The notes below the pieces were generated by a model. It searched no databases and had not been told where the DNA came from. It was given only the letters and a program-made list of their open reading frames with translations. From Paracoccus binzhouensis (GTDB lineage: Bacteria; Pseudomonadota; Alphaproteobacteria; Rhodobacterales; Rhodobacteraceae), in contig NZ_JAEHFP010000001.1 in assembly GCF_016446475.1 (NCBI RefSeq), forward strand, positions 1 to 64,000: a DNA stretch of 64,000 bases. Direction: 5' to 3'. Below, one piece after another: positions 34,915 to 44,555 of this stretch. Each line of letters begins with the position of its first letter. The first letter of the stretch is position 1. The position numbers and the translations under genes are program-made.

Positions 34915-35832
34915 TCACTTCCCCTCGACAATGGCGGCGACGGTGGTTTTCAGCGTGGCGATCACGGCTTCCAGTTCGGCCTTTTCCTCGGCATTCAAGC
35001 CTTGCAGCGGCGGGCGCATCGGACCGGCGCGCAGGCCCGAGACCTCGACCCCGTGCTTGACGCATTGGATGAACTTGCCGCCCTGTTCCAGCACCGCCAT
35101 CAGCGGCATCATCGCCGCCATGATCTTGCGGCCCTTGGCGAAATCGCCGCGCACGGCGCAGGCTTCGTAAAGCGCGACATGCTCCTCGGGCAGGAAGTTC
35201 GAGCCGGCGCAGATCCAGCTGCGCGCGCCCCAGGCGAAGAATTCCAGCGCCTGGTCGTCCATGCCGCAGCTCAGCTGGATGTTCGGATAGTCGCAGGCCA
35301 GCAGGTGGATGCGGTTCACGTCGCCCGAGCTTTCCTTGATGCCGATGACGTTCTTCGACTGGCTGACGATGTCCAGGAACGCGCGCCCCATGCTGACGCC
35401 CATGCGGCCGGGATAGTTGTAGAGGATGACCGGCAGGTCGGCGGCGCGGTCGATCTCTAGCGCATTGGCGGCGTTCTCGGCCTCGGTCGGCACCGAATAG
35501 GGCGGCGTGCCCAGCAGGATCGCATCCGCCCCCATCTCGCGCGCGCCCGCCGCCAGCGCGATGGAATCGGGAGTGCGCATGGCGCCGGTGCCGACGATGA
35601 CCGGCAGCCGGCCATCGGCGCGCTCGGTGATGAAGCGGGCCAGTTCCAGCCGCTCCTCGACGGTCTCGGCATAGTTCTCGCCGGTCGAGCCGCCCGAGAT
35701 CAACCCGTGGACGCCCGCCGCCACCAGCCGCTCGACCAGATCGGCCAGGGCGTCGTGGTCGATCGCGCCATCGGCGTGAAACGGGGTGATCACCGGGGTG
35801 TAAATGCCTTCCAGAACCATGCGGGGTGTCAT
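34915..35832 (-). CDS. DapA/N-acetylneuraminate-lyase family protein, candidate pyrroline-hydroxycarboxylate deaminase
   Basis: A 305-residue class I aldolase-type TIM barrel of the DHDPS family. The Schiff-base Lys166 is in GIKESSGD, the proton-relay Tyr140 in LYNYPGRMG, and the carboxylate-binding loop reads GGSTGENYAET (about residues 47-57). In bacterial 4-hydroxyproline degradation a member of this family deaminates 1-pyrroline-4-hydroxy-2-carboxylate to 2-oxoglutarate semialdehyde, which is the substrate of the aldehyde dehydrogenase encoded next. The start at 35832 follows GGAGG by seven bases. It leads the second operon of the cluster. Confidence 0.85.
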   Translation of the reverse strand: MTPRMVLEGIYTPVITPFHADGAIDHDALADLVERLVAAGVHGLISGGSTGENYAETVEERLELARFITERADGRLPVIVGTGAMRTPDSIALAAGAREMGADAILLGTPPYSVPTEAENAANALEIDRAADLPVILYNYPGRMGVSMGRAFLDIVSQSKNVIGIKESSGDVNRIHLLACDYPNIQLSCGMDDQALEFFAWGARSWICAGSNFLPEEHVALYEACAVRGDFAKGRKIMAAMMPLMAVLEQGGKFIQCVKHGVEVSGLRAGPMRPPLQGLNAEEKAELEAVIATLKTTVAAIVEGK

Positions 35833-35934
35833 GTCGCGGCCTCCATTCCTCTGCAACCGCCCCGGCCGGGGCGTATCCCTGCCATGAGGTAAGTCCACAG
35901 GCCCGAAGCCCGCAAAGGAGAATGTTCATGGATC

Positions 35935-35951
35935 GGGCATTAGAAAAACTA
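35935..35951. promoter_or_regulatory. Candidate GcvA-like LysR box, copy 2
   Basis: GGGCATTAGAAAAACTA, 16 of 17 bases identical to copy 1 at 31050-31066 and in the same orientation relative to the downstream operon. It lies 103-119 bp before the DapA-family start codon, a normal distance for a LysR activation site. Confidence 0.6.
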
Positions 35952-36003
35952 GGGTCATGCCGGCGGTGGCAGGCCCGGTGCCATTGTAGACGGCCGCGGC
36001 AGG

Positions 36004-36041
36004 TTGACAGGCCCGGGTCCAGATTATAAACGAACGGTCGT
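36004..36041 (+). promoter_or_regulatory. tetR-efflux operon promoter with TetR-type operator
   Basis: A consensus TTGACA (36004-36009), a 15-bp spacer and TATAAA (36025-36030) form a strong promoter. It runs straight into the dyad ACGA-ACGG-TCGT (36030-36041), the right position and size for a TetR-family dimer. Autorepression by the gene that begins at 36063 is the natural reading. Confidence 0.6.
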
Positions 36042-36062
36042 GCTGAAATTATCCGGACCGCC

Positions 36063-36638
36063 ATGGGACGCAAACGCTCGATCGACCGGGACGAACTGAT
36101 GCAGGCCATCGAGCGGGTGGCCCGCCGCGCCGGCATTGCCGGGCTGAGCATCGACGCCGTGGCCAGGGAGGCGGGGATCAGCAAGTCCAGCGTGGTCTAT
36201 GACTGCGACAGCAAGGCCGGGCTGCTTGCCGCCTTCACGCGCCACCGCATGTCCCAGCACCGCGCCGATTTCCAGGAAATGCTGGCCCGCCACCAAGGCC
36301 AACCCAACGCCCGGTTGCGCGCGGTGATCGAGAAGTTCCGCACCGCGCCGACCGAGGAAGAGATCGCCATGGCCATGCTGGTTTCTGCCAGCATGGGCGA
36401 GAACGCCGAATGCCGCGAGATCATGCGCGAATGCATGGCCGAGGACGTCGACCAGATAGCCGCCGAGGCGGGCAACAAGGCCAAGATGCTGCGCGCGCTG
36501 TTGACGCTGCATGGCATGGCCTTCCTGGAGTTCTTCGGCTTCTACCGTTTCGATGACGAGACCCGCAACGAGATCCTCGATGAACTGATGGTGGTCGCGG
36601 AAAGCGATCCCGGTGCCGACGGAGACCCGGACCCCTAA
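36063..36638 (+). CDS. TetR/AcrR-family repressor of the adjacent efflux pump
   Basis: A 191-residue TetR-family regulator. The N-terminal helix-turn-helix covers about residues 10-58 (LSIDAVAREAGISKSSVVYDCDSKAGLL); this family usually has Tyr-x-Tyr/His-F after the recognition helix and here it is VVYDCDSK. The helical ligand-binding domain follows and is moderately rich in Met and Glu. It is immediately upstream of, and in line with, the RND pump genes (28-bp gap), with a palindrome in its own promoter. Confidence 0.87.
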   Translation: MGRKRSIDRDELMQAIERVARRAGIAGLSIDAVAREAGISKSSVVYDCDSKAGLLAAFTRHRMSQHRADFQEMLARHQGQPNARLRAVIEKFRTAPTEEEIAMAMLVSASMGENAECREIMRECMAEDVDQIAAEAGNKAKMLRALLTLHGMAFLEFFGFYRFDDETRNEILDELMVVAESDPGADGDPDP

Positions 36639-36666
36639 AGACCTCCCCCCAGGAAAGACCCCTCCC

Positions 36667-37872
36667 ATGACGAACAGATCTTTTCCCGGCCTCGGCGCCG
36701 GGCTGGTGCTTTGCTGCCTGATGGTGGCCTCTCCTCTGGCGGCGCAGCAGCTGCCGCCGCCGCAGGTCAGCGTTCAGGAACTGACGCCCGAGGCGCTGCC
36801 GGTCGTCAACGAACTGCCCGGCCGGGTGGCCGCAACCCGCATCGCCGAGGTGCGGCCGCGGGTCGGCGGCATCGTCGTCGAGCGCGTCTTCGAGCAGGGC
36901 GGCAAGGTCGAGGCGGGCGACGTGCTGTATCGCATCGACCCCGCGCCCTATGACGTGCGCGTCGCCAGCGCCAGGGCGACCCTGGCGCGCGCCCAGGCCA
37001 CGGCGCTGAATGCCGCTGACCAGGAAAGGCGCGCCCGCGCCCTGCGCGAGCGCAAGGTGACGGCCGGGGTCGATCTGGATAATGCCACCACGGCGCTGGC
37101 CCAGGCCGAGGCGGATGTCGCCATCGCCCGCGCCGCCTTGCAGGAGGCCGAGCTGAACCGCGGCTATACCGAGGTCACGGCGCCCATCGCCGGCGTGGTC
37201 GGCCGCGCCCTTGTGACCGAGGGCGCGCTGGTCAACGCCCAGACCGACATCATGGCGACCATCCAGCAGCTCGATCCGGTCTATGTGGACTTCACCCAGT
37301 CCTCCTCCCAGCTGTTCGCGCTGCGCCGGGCGCTGGCAGCGGGGCAGCTGGCGATGATGTCGGCCGATCAGGCCGAGGTGCGGCTGATCTTCGACGACGG
37401 CAGCGAATACGCCCATCCCGGCAAGCTGCTGTTCTCGGAAGCCAGCGTGGACAGCTCGACCGGGCAGATCACCCTGCGGGCCGAGTTTCCCAACCCCGAT
37501 GGCGACCTGCTGCCCGGGCTTTACGTCCGGGTGCGGATCGAGCAGGCGATACGGGACAATGCGCTGACCATTCCGCAGATGGCGGTGCAGCGCGACCAGT
37601 CCGGCCAGGCCTATGTCTATGTGCTGAAGGACAAGGATACGGTCGAACGGCGCGACGTCACCCTGGGCCAGACCAGCGGCAACCGCTGGCTGGTCGAGGC
37701 CGGGCTGAAGGCCGGCGAGCGGGTGGTCGTGGCCGGGGCGCAGAAGCTTTATCCCGACGCCAAGGTGGTGGCGCAGCCGGTCGCGGCCAAGCCCGTGCCC
37801 GCCGGGGCCGCCGCCGCGGCCGAGGCGCCCGAAGCGCCGCTGCCCGCCGGCGACGCCAAGGCCGGGGAATAG
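36667..37872 (+). CDS. RND efflux periplasmic adaptor (membrane fusion protein)
   Basis: A 401-residue AcrA/MexA-type adaptor. A signal peptide ends near SPLAA-QQ (residue about 23); no standard lipobox is seen, unlike AcrA. The lipoyl half-motifs appear around VRPRVGGIVVERVFEQGGKVEAGD (about 60-83) and GYTEVTAPIAGVVGRALVTEGA, with the coiled-coil hairpin between (about 100-150). It bridges the inner-membrane pump to the outer-membrane channel. A long Ala/Pro-rich tail ends the protein. The start at 36667 is four bases after CCTCCC, with no strong ribosome site, so coupling to the repressor gene may matter. Confidence 0.92.
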   Translation: MTNRSFPGLGAGLVLCCLMVASPLAAQQLPPPQVSVQELTPEALPVVNELPGRVAATRIAEVRPRVGGIVVERVFEQGGKVEAGDVLYRIDPAPYDVRVASARATLARAQATALNAADQERRARALRERKVTAGVDLDNATTALAQAEADVAIARAALQEAELNRGYTEVTAPIAGVVGRALVTEGALVNAQTDIMATIQQLDPVYVDFTQSSSQLFALRRALAAGQLAMMSADQAEVRLIFDDGSEYAHPGKLLFSEASVDSSTGQITLRAEFPNPDGDLLPGLYVRVRIEQAIRDNALTIPQMAVQRDQSGQAYVYVLKDKDTVERRDVTLGQTSGNRWLVEAGLKAGERVVVAGAQKLYPDAKVVAQPVAAKPVPAGAAAAAEAPEAPLPAGDAKAGE

Positions 37873-37876
37873 CGGC

Positions 37877-40800
37877 ATGGCACAGTTCTTCATCCGCCGG
37901 CCGGTGCTGGCATGGGTCATCTCGATCTTCATCGTCATCGCCGGCCTCTTGGCGCTGCCGAACATCCCGGTGGCGCAATATCCGCAGGTGGCCTGGCCGC
38001 AGATCACCATCTCGACCTCTTACACCGGCGCCGCGCCGGGCGAGATCAACCAGGCCGTCGCCCAGCCCATCGAGGACGAATTGAACGGCGTCGAGGGGCT
38101 GGCCTATTACGAATCCGTCTCGGATTCTTCGGGGGCCATGCAGATCACCGCGACCTTCGAGCCCGGCACCGACGTGGCCCGCGCCCAGGTGGACGTGCAG
38201 AACGCGGTCTCGCGGGTCGAGCCGCTCCTGCCGCAAAGCGTGGTCGACCAGGGCGTGCTGATCGAGGAGGCCGGTTCGGGTTTCCTGATGATGGTGGCGC
38301 TGACCTCGGAAGACGGGGCGATGGATGACATCGCGCTGGGCGATTACATCAACCGCAACGTCGCCGGCGAGCTGCGGCGGATCGAGGGCGTCGGCCGGGC
38401 GCAGGTCTTTGCGCCCGAACGCGCGCTGCGCATCTGGGTCGATCCGGCCAAGATGACCGGGCTGAACCTGTCCTCGGCCGAGATCGTCGCCGCGGTGCGG
38501 GCGCAGAACGCCCAGGTCGCGGCCGGCAAGGTCGGGGCGGACCCGAACCCCATCGGCCAGCAGCTGACCGCGACCGTGCTGATCAAGGGCCAACTGGCCG
38601 ATCCCGAGGAGTTCGGCCGCATCGTGCTGCGCGCCAATCCCGACGGCTCGACGGTGCTCTTGCGCGACGTCGCCCGCATCGAGGTCGGGGCCGAGACCTA
38701 CAGCTTCGCCTCGCGCCTGGACGGCAAGCCGGCGGCGGCGCTGGGGATCCAGCTGTCCAGCACCGGCAACGCGCTGAACACCTCGGAAGCGGTGCATGAG
38801 AAGATGGAGGAGCTGTCGCGCTTCTTCCCACCGGGTGTGACCTATGCCATCCCCTATGACACCACCCCCTTCGTCGAGGCCTCGATCGAGAAGGTGCTGC
38901 ACACCCTGGTCGAGGCGGTGGCGCTGGTCTTCGTGGTGATGTTCCTGTTCCTGCAGAATTTCCGCTATACCCTCATCCCGACCATCGTGGTGCCCATCGC
39001 GCTGATGGGGACGGTGGCGGTCATGCTGGCGGCGGGATTCTCGATCAACGTCCTGACCATGTTCGCCATGGTGCTGGCCATCGGCATCCTGGTCGACGAC
39101 GCCATCGTGGTGATCGAGAATGTCGAGCGCATCATGGCGACCGAGGGCCTGCCCCCGCGCGAGGCGACGCAGAAGGCCATGGGCCAGATCTCGGGCGCCA
39201 TCGTCGGCATCACCCTGGTGCTGGCGGCGGTCTTCGTGCCGATGGCCTTCTTCCCCGGTTCCTCGGGGATCATCTACCGGCAATTCGCGCTGACCATGGT
39301 GGTGTCGATCCTGTTCTCGGCCTTCCTGGCGCTGACGCTGACCCCGGCGCTCTGCGCGACCTTCCTGAAGCCGATCCGCGGCCATCACGAAAGGAAGGGC
39401 TTCTTCGGCTGGTTCAATCGCAATTTCGACCGGCTGACCGGGCGCTACGCGCGCGCGGTGGGGCTGGTGGCGCGGCGGCGGCTGGTGATGATGGTGTTCT
39501 ATGTCGGGCTGGTGGTCGCCACCGGCATGGGCTTCCTGCGCCTGCCGACCAGCTTCCTGCCCAACGAGGACCAGGGCTTCGTACTGACCGACGTGCAGAC
39601 CCCGGCCACCGCCAGCTCGAACCGCACCGACGAGGTGCTGGCCCAGGCCACGCGGATGTATCAGGGCATGGAGCCGGTCGAGAACGTCGTCTCGATCCGC
39701 GGCTTCAGCTTCTCGGGCCAGGGGCCGAACGCGGGGCTGATGTTCGTCACCTTCAAGGACTGGGCCGAGCGCGAGCAATCGGCGCAGGACATCGCCGATG
39801 CCGCGAACATGCAGCTGTTCGGCTATCAGGACGCGCAGGCCTTCGCGCTGTCGCCGCCGCCGATCCCCGGCTTCGGCACCACCGGCGGCTTCAGCTTCCG
39901 CCTGCAGGACCGCGGCGGGCAGGGTCAGGAGGCGCTGCTGGCCGCAGCCCAGCAGATCATTGCCAAGGCGCAAGAGGGCGGCATCGTCACCGGGCTGCGC
40001 ATCGAGGGCCTGCCCTCGGCGGCGCAGGTCTTCGTCACCATCGACCGCGAAAAGGCCAATGCCTTCGGCGTGACCTTCGCCGACATCTCGGCCACCATCT
40101 CGCAATACCTGGGCTCGGCCTATATCAACGACTTCCCGAATGCCGGGAAGATGCAACGCGTGGTCATGCAGGCCGAGGATGACAACCGCATGCAGGCCGA
40201 GGACATTCTGGCGCTGACCGTGCGCAACGCGAACGGCGGCATGGTGCCCTTCTCCTCCTTCGCCAGCGTCAGCTGGGAACAGGGGCCGTCGCAGGTCGTG
40301 GGCTATAACGGCTATCCCTCGATCCGCATCGCCGGCCAGGCCGCGCCGGGCCACAGCTCGGGCGCCGCCATGGCCGAGATGGAGCGGCTGGCCGCCGAAC
40401 TGCCGCAGGGCTTCGGCTATGAATGGACCGGGCAGTCGCTCGAGGAGATCCAGGCCGGCAGCCAGGAGATGCTGCTTTACGCCATGAGCATCGTCTTCGT
40501 CTTCCTGCTGCTCTCGGGGCTTTACGAAAGCTGGTCGATCCCCTTGTCGGTGATGCTGGTGGTGCCGCTGGGCGTGCTGGGCTGTGTCGCCGCGGTGATG
40601 CTGCGGGGCATGCCGAACGACATCTATTTCAAGGTGGGCCTGATCGCGATCATCGGGCTGTCGGCCAAGAACGCCATCCTGATCGTCGAATTCGCCAAGG
40701 ACCTGCGCGAGCAGGGGCAAAGCCTGATCGAGGCGGCGGTGACGGCGGCGCGGCTGCGCTTCCGGCCGATCCTGATGACCTCGCTGGCCTTCACCCTGGG

Positions 40801-41008
40801 CGTGCTGCCCCTGGCCATCGCCACCGGACCCTCGGCCGCCAGCCAGAACGCCATCGGCACCGGGGTGATCGGCGGCATGGTCGCGGCCACGGTGCTGGCG
40901 ATCTTCTTCGTGCCGGTGTTCTTCGTCTTCGTGCTGGGCCTGTTCAGCCGCATCGGCGGCAAGCCGCGGCGGCAGGGCGAGACGGCCGAGACCCATCCGG
41001 CGGGCTGA
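37877..41008 (+). CDS. RND multidrug efflux pump, inner-membrane transporter (HAE1 family)
   Basis: A 1,043-residue AcrB/MexB-type proton antiporter. The N-terminus MAQFFIRRPVLAWVISI is the classic HAE1 opening. Twelve membrane spans are predicted around two large periplasmic domains. The proton-relay pair of aspartates is present in GILVDDAIVVIENV, followed by the EATQKAMGQISGAIVGIT loop typical of AcrB. It exports drugs or hydrophobic compounds from periplasm and bilayer together with the adaptor and channel. It begins four bases after the adaptor gene. Substrate range cannot be read from sequence. Confidence 0.95.
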   Translation: MAQFFIRRPVLAWVISIFIVIAGLLALPNIPVAQYPQVAWPQITISTSYTGAAPGEINQAVAQPIEDELNGVEGLAYYESVSDSSGAMQITATFEPGTDVARAQVDVQNAVSRVEPLLPQSVVDQGVLIEEAGSGFLMMVALTSEDGAMDDIALGDYINRNVAGELRRIEGVGRAQVFAPERALRIWVDPAKMTGLNLSSAEIVAAVRAQNAQVAAGKVGADPNPIGQQLTATVLIKGQLADPEEFGRIVLRANPDGSTVLLRDVARIEVGAETYSFASRLDGKPAAALGIQLSSTGNALNTSEAVHEKMEELSRFFPPGVTYAIPYDTTPFVEASIEKVLHTLVEAVALVFVVMFLFLQNFRYTLIPTIVVPIALMGTVAVMLAAGFSINVLTMFAMVLAIGILVDDAIVVIENVERIMATEGLPPREATQKAMGQISGAIVGITLVLAAVFVPMAFFPGSSGIIYRQFALTMVVSILFSAFLALTLTPALCATFLKPIRGHHERKGFFGWFNRNFDRLTGRYARAVGLVARRRLVMMVFYVGLVVATGMGFLRLPTSFLPNEDQGFVLTDVQTPATASSNRTDEVLAQATRMYQGMEPVENVVSIRGFSFSGQGPNAGLMFVTFKDWAEREQSAQDIADAANMQLFGYQDAQAFALSPPPIPGFGTTGGFSFRLQDRGGQGQEALLAAAQQIIAKAQEGGIVTGLRIEGLPSAAQVFVTIDREKANAFGVTFADISATISQYLGSAYINDFPNAGKMQRVVMQAEDDNRMQAEDILALTVRNANGGMVPFSSFASVSWEQGPSQVVGYNGYPSIRIAGQAAPGHSSGAAMAEMERLAAELPQGFGYEWTGQSLEEIQAGSQEMLLYAMSIVFVFLLLSGLYESWSIPLSVMLVVPLGVLGCVAAVMLRGMPNDIYFKVGLIAIIGLSAKNAILIVEFAKDLREQGQSLIEAAVTAARLRFRPILMTSLAFTLGVLPLAIATGPSAASQNAIGTGVIGGMVAATVLAIFFVPVFFVFVLGLFSRIGGKPRRQGETAETHPAG

Positions 41009-41024
41009 GCTCCGGCCTCGCCGC

Positions 41025-41055
41025 GCTGCGGGCGGTCCAGCCGGCCGCCCGCAGC
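41025..41055 (+). terminator. Strong hairpin between pump and outer-membrane channel genes
   Basis: GCTGCGGGCGG (41025-41035) and CCGCCCGCAGC (41045-41055) form a perfect 11-bp stem with a nine-base loop, followed by CATTT. It lies in the 96-bp gap after the RND gene and may reduce read-through into the channel gene. Confidence 0.6.
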
Positions 41056-41104
41056 CATTTCCCATCGGCGGCGCCTCTCGGGCCGCGACAGACAGAGAGA
41101 ACCG

Positions 41105-42481
41105 ATGACCCAGAGTTTTTCCCTTTCCCGCCGTGGTATCCTGGCCGGGCTGGCCTCGACGCTCGCGCTGGCCGCCTGCGCGCAGGTGAGCTACACCGCG
41201 CCCAAGGCCGAACTGGCCAACGCCTTCGCCGGCAATTCCCCCGCGCGCCGCGCCGGGGCCAACGCCTGGTGGGCGGCCTTTCGCGACAAGCAGCTGGACG
41301 CGCTGATCGCGGCGGGGCTGAAGCGCAACCTCGACGTGCTGACCGCCGTCGCCACCATCCGCGAGGCCCAGGCCAATGCCCGGCTGGTCGGCGCGGGCGA
41401 CCTGCCGCAGGTCGATGCCTCGGGCGCCGCCGGCCGCAGCCGCAGCGAGACGGGCAGCGTCGGCGAGACCAGCTCGGCCACGCTGGGTGTGTCCTGGCTG
41501 ATCGATCTCTTCGGCCAGAACCGCGCCGCGCGGGCCGGGGCCTCGGCGCAGCTCGACGCCGCCTATCTCTCGGCCGAAGTCGCGCGCCTGACGGTGGCCA
41601 GCGCCATCGCCCAGGCCTATGTCGATGCGCGCTATTACCAGGAGGCGCTGGCGCTGACCCGGCAGAGCCTCGACAGCCGCAAGCGCTCGCTGTCGATGAC
41701 CCGCACCCAGGACGAATTCGGCAGCGCCACCCGGCTGGAGGTCCTGCAGGCCGAGCAGCTGGTGACCCAGGCCGAGGCGGCGCTGCCGGGGCTGGAGGTC
41801 GGCTTCGACCAGTCGGTGAACCGGCTCGCCACGCTGACCGCCGGGCGCAGCGCCGAGATCGCCGCGCAGCTGCGCAAGAGCGGCGGCCAGCCGCGCGCCC
41901 GCTACAGCGCCAGCGTCGGCGTGCCGGCCGAGGTGATCCGCGTGCGCCCCGACGTGCGCGTGGCCGAGCGCAACCTGGCCGCCGCCGTCGCCGGCGTGGG
42001 CGAGGCGCAGGCGGCCTTCTATCCCAAGCTCACGCTCTCGGGCTCGATCACGCCGGCGAATATCGGCGGCGGCAGCACCAAGACCTGGAGCTTCGGCCCG
42101 CAGATCACCCTGCCGCTGTTCAACGCCGCGAACCAGGCCAACCTGTCGGCGGCGCAGGCGCGGGCCGAGCAGGCGCGGCTGGCTTGGCAGGCCTCGGTCC
42201 TGAACGCGGTCGAGGAGGTCGAGAATGCGCTGGCCGGCTACAACCGCGACGCCCGCGCCGTCTCGGCGCAATCGCGGCTGGTCGAGAACGCCCGCGAGAC
42301 GGTGAACCTGACCCGCAGCTCCTACGAGCTGGGCGAGTCGGATTTCTTCCCGGTCCTGGACGCCGAGCGCAGCCTGCTGTCAGCCCGCCAGGAACTGGCC
42401 GCGGCGCTGCGCGATCAGGCGGTGAACTTCATCAAGCTGAGCGCGGCCTCGGCGGGCGGCGTGGGCGTGCCGGCGGTCTGA
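41105..42481 (+). CDS. NodT/OprM-family outer-membrane efflux lipoprotein
   Basis: A 458-residue TolC-like channel of the NodT family. A lipoprotein signal peptide is clear, with lipobox LAAC (Cys25). The n-region contains twin arginines (SLSRRGILAG), which resembles a Tat signal although such channels are normally Sec-exported. Duplicated outer-membrane efflux protein repeats span about residues 60-245 and 265-450, including VIRVRPDVRVAERNLAAA and the LFNAANQANL loop. It completes the tripartite pump. Confidence 0.92.
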   Translation: MTQSFSLSRRGILAGLASTLALAACAQVSYTAPKAELANAFAGNSPARRAGANAWWAAFRDKQLDALIAAGLKRNLDVLTAVATIREAQANARLVGAGDLPQVDASGAAGRSRSETGSVGETSSATLGVSWLIDLFGQNRAARAGASAQLDAAYLSAEVARLTVASAIAQAYVDARYYQEALALTRQSLDSRKRSLSMTRTQDEFGSATRLEVLQAEQLVTQAEAALPGLEVGFDQSVNRLATLTAGRSAEIAAQLRKSGGQPRARYSASVGVPAEVIRVRPDVRVAERNLAAAVAGVGEAQAAFYPKLTLSGSITPANIGGGSTKTWSFGPQITLPLFNAANQANLSAAQARAEQARLAWQASVLNAVEEVENALAGYNRDARAVSAQSRLVENARETVNLTRSSYELGESDFFPVLDAERSLLSARQELAAALRDQAVNFIKLSAASAGGVGVPAV

Positions 42482-42500
42482 GAACGCCGCGCGGCGCCGG

Positions 42501-43256
42501 TCAGCGCAGGGCCAGGATATCGGCAGCCCGGATCATTCTGGGCTGCCGCGGCGTGAACTCGTGCTTACGGCGCTGGAATGCGTCGCAGAAGGCGGCGGGA
42601 TCGTCGAAACTGAACCCGGCAAGATCCCTGAGCGAATAGGTCCACCATTGCGTGTCGAGCAACCGACGGATCAGCGGCTGGGGAAAGCGGTACTTGATGA
42701 CCTTGGCCGGGACGCCGCCGACCACGGCATAGGGCGGCACGGATTTCGTGACCACCGCCCGCGCCGCGATCACGGCGCCGGTGCCGATGGTGATGCCTTG
42801 CGCCAGCATCACGTCGCCGCCGATCCAGACATCATGGTTGACCTGCGTCAACCCCTGTTGCGGGCGGTAGGGCGAGAAGATCCTGACATCGGTCGCGCCC
42901 TGGTCCTTGGCTTTCCGCCGATAGGCCTGGCCATAGCTGACCGGATGGGTCGAGACGCGCTCGATCGGGTGCATGTCGCCCATGATCTTGACCCCCGATG
43001 CGATCGAGCAGAAGGCGCCGGTCACAAAGCCGCGCGCCGGGGAATGGGCATAGCTCATGTACCCCAGCGAACCCAGAACCATCACATTGTCGTTTCGCAC
43101 GAAATGCTGTGTGCTGACCGAGACGCGAAGCCTGTCGTGAAAGACGATGCGCTTGATCCGCTTCAGATCGTTGTCGATCGCCGGCTCTTTGGGCAGGATA
43201 TCCGCTTGGTTGAGAAACGTGAAGATCCTGCCGTTCATGGGGAGGTTATGGATCAT
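42501..43256 (-). CDS. CatB-like hexapeptide-repeat acetyltransferase
   Basis: A 251-residue left-handed beta-helix acyltransferase of the xenobiotic/CatB class. The repeats show as isoleucine- and valine-led hexapeptides (GAFCSIASGVKIMG; DVWIGGDVMLAQGITIGTGAVIAARAVVTKSV) and the C-terminal proline turn PYAVVGGVPAKVIKYRF is typical. The catalytic His is in the HPIERVSTHP region. Given its neighbours (galactofuranose genes) it more likely O-acetylates a surface sugar than a drug. The start at 43256 is uncertain; a longer open frame reaches 43319. Confidence 0.82.
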   Translation of the reverse strand: MIHNLPMNGRIFTFLNQADILPKEPAIDNDLKRIKRIVFHDRLRVSVSTQHFVRNDNVMVLGSLGYMSYAHSPARGFVTGAFCSIASGVKIMGDMHPIERVSTHPVSYGQAYRRKAKDQGATDVRIFSPYRPQQGLTQVNHDVWIGGDVMLAQGITIGTGAVIAARAVVTKSVPPYAVVGGVPAKVIKYRFPQPLIRRLLDTQWWTYSLRDLAGFSFDDPAAFCDAFQRRKHEFTPRQPRMIRAADILALR

Positions 43257-43367
43257 GGCCTGCACCAATCTGTAAAAACAATACTCAACTGACCTGGCGG
43301 CGGCGCGCTGTCCCGGCAATAGCCCGGCGAGTGGCGGCAGCGCGCATTCCGCCGGGTCAGCGGACCA

Positions 43368-44540
<1,173 letters not shown>

Positions 44541-44555
44541 CTATCGGATCGGCGG

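Noticed and set aside
37658-42271. A 1,537-codon open frame on the minus strand across the RND pump genes
   Set aside because: Antisense shadow caused by high GC; the product is low-complexity Arg/Gly/His-rich, and the plus strand encodes well-conserved efflux proteins throughout.
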